Assembly: GCF_036417845.1 (NCBI RefSeq)
Contig: NC_089981.1
Coordinates: 77,789,268 to 77,853,267, forward strand
Length of the DNA: 64,000 nt
Reading direction: 5' to 3'
Source of the DNA: Apteryx mantelli
Taxonomy: Eukaryota; Chordata; Aves; Apterygiformes; Apterygidae
Shown piece by piece: positions 49,467 through 64,000 of the stretch. Made by a program: the position numbers and the translations under genes. The notes beneath the pieces were generated by a model that was not told the origin of the DNA, did no database searches, and saw only the letters and a program-made list of their open reading frames with translations. The number at the start of each line of letters is the position of its first letter. Positions within the stretch are counted from its first letter, which is position 1.

Positions 49467-49747
49467 CCTCCGCTCGCCTGCAGGTCTCTTGGGGCGGGCG
49501 AGAAAGCAGCCGGGCCTCTCCCGAACGCCGAGCGCTTCCCAGCCGAGACCTCAGCCCGCCATGTTGTATTCCCGTCGCCCTGGCAACCGCGCAGGCTCCG
49601 GCTCCCCGCCCGAGGGCCCCGCCCCGCCCCTCGCGCCCCGCGCAGGCGCGGGACAACGGCCGGGACGCGCGGGGCGGCAGCGCACGCGCAGTGCGGGCCT
49701 GGGTAGCCACGCAAGCGCAGCCCCGCCCGAGAGGCGCGCTGCTCACC

Positions 49748-49798
49748 GAGCATGCGCACTCTCCCCCGCCTCCCTCCCGGCGCCAGCTGCGCATGCTC
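49748..49798. promoter_or_regulatory. Inverted pair of NRF1-type sites
   Basis: GAGCATGCGCA at 49748-49758 and its exact reverse complement TGCGCATGCTC at 49788-49798, 29 bases apart, match the NRF1 core. The site lies about 280 bases upstream of the MOK start codon. Confidence 0.6.
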
Positions 49799-50055
49799 AG
49801 GCGCCGGAGCGCCGCTCGCGCCGCAGCGGGCGCCCGTTAGTCAGCGGGGCCGTTAGCGGGGTGCCTTGCCGGCGCGCTCGCCTTGCCTGTGTCACGGCCC
49901 GTCAACCCCTCGTATCTTCCCGCGGCTCCGGTCGTTTCTGCGGAGCGGGTTTTCTCCGTGCGTTCGACTGCCCTTTCTTCCCCGGGATGGGGGTGTTGAG
50001 CCTTACGTTTGTAGGGCATTAATCTGCACGGCCCTTGGTTCGAGCTGATAAATGC

Positions 50056-51847
50056 GCCATAAAAGCGGAGGCAACATTTCCAGTCCTCGCTTGTGTCAGT
50101 CGTTTTTACTAATGCTGCCGATGCGAATGGGCGCTCTTCAGGCCCGGCAGGCCAAGTTCAACGCTCAAACAAGCTGAAGTTTTTCTTTGCTGGTCTCCTG
50201 CTCTCTAGTGGTTTCCATGAGCCACTGCAGGCGTAAGTGATGCGAGCTTTATTTCTGACTTCGTTAGGTGAGTGCGCTGGATGCCTTCTCTCCAGTTCCC
50301 AGCTTGCAAAAGTAGTAAATGGAGAGACGAGGGTTTGGAGGCGTGTCCCGCTCCGTATTAACTCAGTTCTGCTCACCCAGCTGCGGTGAACTTCTGGCCT
50401 CCGAAAAAATGAATTGTGGAGAAGGCTTTTTTCCCCTCTTCATGGTGTTTGCCTTTTGCCAAATCTACGCGGTGAAAACAGGATGGTTAGTTTTACTGTT
50501 GCTGTAAAACCATTTCACCTTCTGGTTTGAAAACTGAAGAATCCTTTTTGCCAACAACTGCTTAAAAATACACTGGTAGAAAAGGGAAGCTTCTTCCAGA
50601 TCAGCTGGGACAAAGACCACTTGAAAGGCACGTGCCATTGGTCTTAATAGCATCATGTCCCTTTAAACATCCAGCATTTACCAAGCTGAGTACCTATACT
50701 CTTTGTGCAATCAAATCCCTTGATGCAGGAGTTTTGAAGAACACCTTAGGGACATTCCTGAAATACAACACAGAAACAGATTACTACTGATGCCAAAAGA
50801 AGGAGCTGCAAATACCACAGAGATCTGCAGTTACTCTGAAATCCCAGATATATCCCAGGGGAGTTTAAGAAGTGTGTGAGCTTAGAGGCTCACATGACTG
50901 GTGATAAAATAGCACTAAAATAGCACATATTACAATTTTCAGTATCTCCAGCTCCTTATGTAGATTTTTTTATAGGCTGTACAAAGTTCTATAGCCCTGC
51001 ATTTCCTCTTGCTAATACTATTTCACTTTTATATAACATTTTTTTAAAGTTGCACAGACCTGAACTAGGAAATCACTTGTTGCAATTGCTTCTAAAGTGT
51101 TTTACAGAACATTACAGTTACTTTACACATTGTGTTTTTGATACCTGTTAAAATATTCTGCATGTTACTGTTCTCATGTGTAACATTAAATTTTAACATT
51201 CTAACAGGCTACTGTGTTGGACCCTAGTGGTTTTTGCTGTCCCCTATTGATGGCACATAGGTAATCTCATGTGATGGCAATTTTTTAAAAACATTTGGTC
51301 CTCAAGCATTTTAATACATGTGCACTATATATATATATTTAAAGTAAGCTTTAAAGGTGAGGAAAAAAGTTTACTTTAAAATGCATATACAATACCCAAA
51401 ATACTGTGAAAATGGTGAATCATTTCTCAATGCCAAGATCTTAACAGTGCATTGAAGAGCTTGAGGATTAAATGTGTTTAATAAGTGCCGAGAATAAATA
51501 TTTTATTTAGTTAAATGAAATTGGAATCACATCCTAGAAACCTTCTGGGATAATTAACTTAGTGACATAGAGGTGAAGTGAATGTGTCCTATGGTTATCG
51601 CTACCTCGCTTATGCTGCATTTCAATAGGTATGGCGCTGCAGGCTGAGTACTTTCTCATCTAGTCTAGTTAGAGCAGTTAAATGCGCATTTCGACTTCTC
51701 CGTGTCTTTGTCCTGTACTTTCAGGTGGAGAAGAAACCTCCTCTCACGCTCTTTCTCTTGGTCTCTGTCACTGGCTTGACTTGATGGACTAGTAGAATCT
51801 TGTTTGTCGTTATATGTGCCGAAAGGAAAAAAGAAAGAGTATCAGTT
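50056..51847. other. Intergenic sequence, MOK promoter to tRNA
   Basis: GC falls gradually from the island. A consensus donor (gtaagt at 50233) on the plus strand could belong to a divergent non-coding transcript. An inverted repeat (TTTAAAGTAA at 51338 and its complement at 51371) is present. No protein gene recognised. Confidence 0.7.
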
Positions 51848-51921
51848 GGCCGGTTAGCTCAGTTGGTTAGAGCGTGGTGCTAATAACGCCAAGGTCGCGG
51901 GTTCGATCCCCGTACGGGCCA
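51848..51921 (+). tRNA. tRNA-Ile (anticodon AAT)
   Basis: An intact 74-base tRNA gene without intron or encoded CCA. It starts GGCCGGTTAGCTCAGTTGG and ends ACGGGCCA. The A box TAGCTCAGTTGG is at 51855-51866 and the B box GGTTCGATCCC at 51900-51910. The anticodon loop CTAATAA places AAT at 51882-51884, with the A later edited to inosine in eukaryotes. Anticodon and T stems pair well. The acceptor stem has a G-G mismatch at pair 5-68, which I recall also in human copies of this isoacceptor. A T6 Pol III terminator begins six bases after the 3' end. By memory, human has a tRNA-Ile(AAT) at the same place upstream of ZNF839. Confidence 0.97.
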
Positions 51922-51927
51922 AGCGGC

Positions 51928-51933
51928 TTTTTT
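51928..51933 (+). terminator. RNA polymerase III terminator of tRNA-Ile
   Basis: A run of six T on the coding strand begins seven bases after the discriminator base, as expected for Pol III termination. Confidence 0.9.
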
Positions 51934-52068
51934 CCTTCTGTATTTCATTACAACAACCCTCTTAAATTAATTGTGCATTTCTACTTAAAATATATATATA
52001 TTTTATATATATATAAAATCATTGTATAATGATGCGGCGACACGATGACGTGACACTCATCAAGAGAA

Positions 52069-52101
52069 CTCATCCTCAGCAAGTGCGGTACTGAGGATGA
52101 G
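52069..52101. other. Perfect 11-bp hairpin with 11-base loop
   Basis: CTCATCCTCAG at 52069-52079 and CTGAGGATGAG at 52091-52101 are exact reverse complements. A second, outer 6-bp pairing (TCATCA at 52057, TGATGA at 52103) extends the structure across a 6-by-1 internal loop. It starts about 150 bases after the tRNA gene. No known RNA family recognised. Confidence 0.85.
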
Positions 52102-52841
52102 CTGATGACAGCGGACACTCCCTAAGGCTTATGGACGTTGGCTGAACTCAGGCAAATATATACTAATATTTCTGTGAATGGGACTACTCTGCCGGCGTAT
52201 GTGAAAAATGCTCGGGTCGCATGCTCAGCCACATTTTCTTCTGTATAGATTCCAGTTCATGTATGAAACACTCTCGCGTGATACATGCTTGTCGGTCTTA
52301 TTCCCTGGGGCCATATAAAACCCCATTGACAAAGAATAGGAGGGAAAGTGACAAACAGCAGGCTGTATACTTCGCTTTTAACATAGCAGAACTGGGATCA
52401 AGCTGAGAAGCTATTTGTAAGTGTAAAATACTCGCTTCCCAAGTTTGAAACAGTGGATTTTTGCTCTAACTAATGAGAATATAGTCCTTAAAAGTAGAAA
52501 ACCAGGCATATATTAATTCCCTTGAGCTAGTTCATACCGCTCGGCAGACCCGTGGCGTCTGAAGCCCCAGACACGGCTGGAAGCAAACACGGCAAGCGAA
52601 GCACTTCACAGCACGGCGACGTGCCACGAGCGAGCCGCCCGCTCTGACACACGTCCGAGGCCTTTTGCCCCTGCGAGGCCCCCGTCGCCGCCGGGCGGCC
52701 CCGCCCCGTGACGCGCGGCGCGGCGCGGTCGGGGGCGGGGCCCCATTGGCTCGCGCGCCGCCGGTGCCGCCGCCTCGCCGCGCGCCTCGGAGACCTGCCC
52801 GGGGGGGCGAATGCGGCTCCCGCCCGCTGACGCCTGCCAAG

Positions 52842-62253
<9,412 letters not shown>

Positions 62254-64000
62254 GTAACCTCTTCAGATTTACCGATTCTCTTCTGTTCATGGAGAAGCTG
62301 AACAAATTCCTGTGTTCTTCAAGCTACTGTGGTTTTTGTCTTAAGGTTTAATTTCTCAACTTGCTTCCCAGGTCCTTCCTAAAGGTCCTGTTTAACTGAA
62401 AAAAGCTTCATGGGGGGAGGGGGGGGAAAGTGATGATGCACTAACACCACAGCAGTAGCACAGTTCTAAATGCATGATGCTCCAGTTACTGATACTACTG
62501 GAGTATTGGGATAACAGTCCTGTCCTCCACTGTGTGCTGCCTGAATGCTTCCTGTCCACACTATCCCTTATAATGGAGGCAGTGCATGAGCTTCGTGTCA
62601 GCAGTGGGAGAGCGAAGGAAGAGGAAGCAAGCTATATGTCCTTCCTCTTTGCCCCAGCAGACTGCATGAGCAGAATCATCAGGGCTTTACAGATCCTGGG
62701 GGAGGGCAAGAGCTGGTGGAGGCAATACCATATCCCACAGGAGATGCAGAAGTTGAAGAAGGGATTTGAGACACCATTTTGCATGACAGTCTTTTCTGGG
62801 TGCATGTTCTTCTCTTCTCTTCCCTCTCCCTTCTTTCTCTTTATTTCCCCCTGCTACCTCAGACTGGCAGGGTAACAGTGGATTAGTGAGCAAAAAAAGA
62901 TGCGTCCCCGACTGTAATCTCCCCAAACTCCGCTGGTCTCGTATTTGAAAGCGTTGCAGTATTCAGAGGCATTACAGTCAGGGTTGTGAAAGATTCCAGC
63001 TGTCACCCTGCTCTATTGAGATGCATACCACTGCCATCCTCTTGCTTTGTAAAATCTTTTTTTGGTGTTGCTATAAGCTGCTTTGCTTTTGCCCTTTGTG
63101 TGTCTTTCAAGTCCCCCCCCCCCCTTAGTTTATTTTTTCTTTCTCTGAAAGACTCCCTGCTTGACCATGCTTATTTCTTGTTATACTACGATTTTTGTCT
63201 GGGCTGTGATTTTTTTTTTTTTAATATTTATTTCATTTGCACCTGCTAGTAGGCCTTTTGCTAGTCTGCAGTACAAAGTTTAAATGGCCCTTCCGAGTTG
63301 TTATGCCTCCTTTGTTGCGCAGTGGTATCTTTCATAACAAAAAGTACTTGTTCCTCTTAATCTTCAAGAACTAAAACTGACAACTCGTGCTACTGCAGCT
63401 TAAGTTATTGTTTAACTACCTGCTGGGTTTGTGAGGGCTCTTAGTCCATGTCAAATGATTGGTAAAGCACAGTAATTTAAACTTCTAGTGTTTTACCTCT
63501 TCTGTCACAGGCTGAATGAAAAGTGTTCCTGGGGCTGTTAGCACAGCTCATTAGACAGGTAGTTACTCGATAACATTTGAATCCTGGATGAGCTTGGATA
63601 TCAACAGAAATTTGACCAAGTTTGAATGTGTCTGTCAGTTTACTCATGGTAATGTGGATGAGCAGCTGGCAACTTTGTCTGTGGTGTAGTCTTTGTCTTT
63701 TATTGGCTATATGCCAGATGGAAATAGTTCAGTTTCAGCCCAGATTTTCTTCAGAATTACCAGAAAAATGCTGCTTCTAATGTAAAGTCCTTTGGTATGG
63801 AAATATTCAATCGTATTTCACTATCTAAAAATACCTTAAGTATTTTTATACTGTCCTTCTTATGGAAACTGCTGTGAAACTCTTAAGACACTTCAAGTTT
63901 ACTAATTTGGGGGAGGAAAAGAGGGAAGCAGTCTAGTTTTTCCTCCAAGATTATTGTAGAAAAATTACTTTTTTGGACTTGCAGTATTAGATCGCCCAAC
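62254..64000. other. ZNF839 intron 7 (partial)
   Basis: Non-coding as far as can be seen. A GC-richer block at 62470-62880 has a 133-codon open frame without family resemblance. C-runs and T-runs lie near 63114 and 63210. No convincing downstream exon before the window ends. Confidence 0.65.

Larger units (their letters stand above)
49265..50055. promoter_or_regulatory. CpG-island promoter of MOK
   Basis: An abrupt rise in GC and CpG covers MOK exon 1. It contains several GC boxes (ccccgcccctcgcg at about 49621, ccccgccc at about 49722), NRF1-like GCATGCGCA elements at 49750 and 49788, and a YY1-like AACATGGCGGG on the minus strand at about 49555-49565. No TATA box is evident. MOK is transcribed leftward, and transcription may be bidirectional. 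Confidence 0.85.
51922..52530. other. Intergenic sequence, tRNA to ZNF839 island
   Basis: It holds an AT palindromic tract at about 51986-52033, including atcatt/aatgat arms at 52018-52033, a strong hairpin at 52069-52101, and more CpG than the surrounding AT-rich DNA. No gene recognised. Confidence 0.7.

Noticed and set aside
49350-50022. Several 100-180-codon frames in the MOK CpG island on both strands
   Set aside because: They are a GC-island artefact. None continues through a splice site into conserved sequence except the seven-base MOK start in another frame.
62254-62351. Extension of ZNF839 exon 7 to a stop at 62351
   Set aside because: A consensus-like donor gtaacc follows 62253 and the extension has hydrophobic, intron-like composition. 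A retained-intron ending cannot be fully excluded.

Overview
The window looks like nuclear DNA from a bird. Three multi-exon vertebrate genes are split by AT-rich introns with clean GT-AG boundaries. CpG-island promoters are present, interspersed-repeat content is very low, and the one clear interspersed repeat is a fragment of CR1, the dominant LINE of birds and reptiles. From memory, the gene order (WDR20, then MOK on the opposite strand, a tRNA-Ile(AAT), then ZNF839) is that of human 14q32.31. The species cannot be fixed from the sequence.

Layout. 1-24.5 kb (+): the 3' part of WDR20, the WD-repeat cofactor of the USP12/USP46 deubiquitinases. The 5' exon lies outside the window. Exon 2 (5992-6174) and the large WD-repeat exon 3 (11184-12461) are followed by three alternative C-terminal ends: read-through to 12479, a 62-residue terminal exon at 18206, and a 17-residue ending at 24109. 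24.5-30.5 kb is the convergent gap between the 3' ends of WDR20 and MOK. 30.5-49.5 kb (-): the complete MOK kinase gene. Ten coding exons join in frame with exact phases, and a probable eleventh, terminal exon closes the frame at 359 codons. Exon 1 holds only seven coding bases. One MOK intron has a GC donor. 49.3-50.0 kb is the CpG-island promoter of MOK. 51848-51921 is an intact tRNA-Ile(AAT). 52.5-53.6 kb is the CpG-island promoter and first exon of ZNF839. 54.4-62.3 kb holds ZNF839 exons 2-7, and the gene runs off the right edge.

The three proteins do unrelated jobs (deubiquitinase regulation, a MAPK-like ciliary kinase, a C2H2 nuclear protein). The cluster is conserved synteny, not an operon-like unit. 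MOK and ZNF839 are transcribed divergently from separate CpG islands about 3.3 kb apart, with the tRNA gene between them. WDR20 and MOK converge.

I found no CRISPR array, operon, endogenous virus or other new system. The points most worth a second look are the alternative WDR20 ends, the GC-AG intron and divergent C-terminus of MOK, two in-frame NAGNAG acceptors, the regulatory motifs at the two CpG islands, and a strong hairpin beside the tRNA. All calls are by eye from translation, splice phase and remembered family sequences; no search was run.
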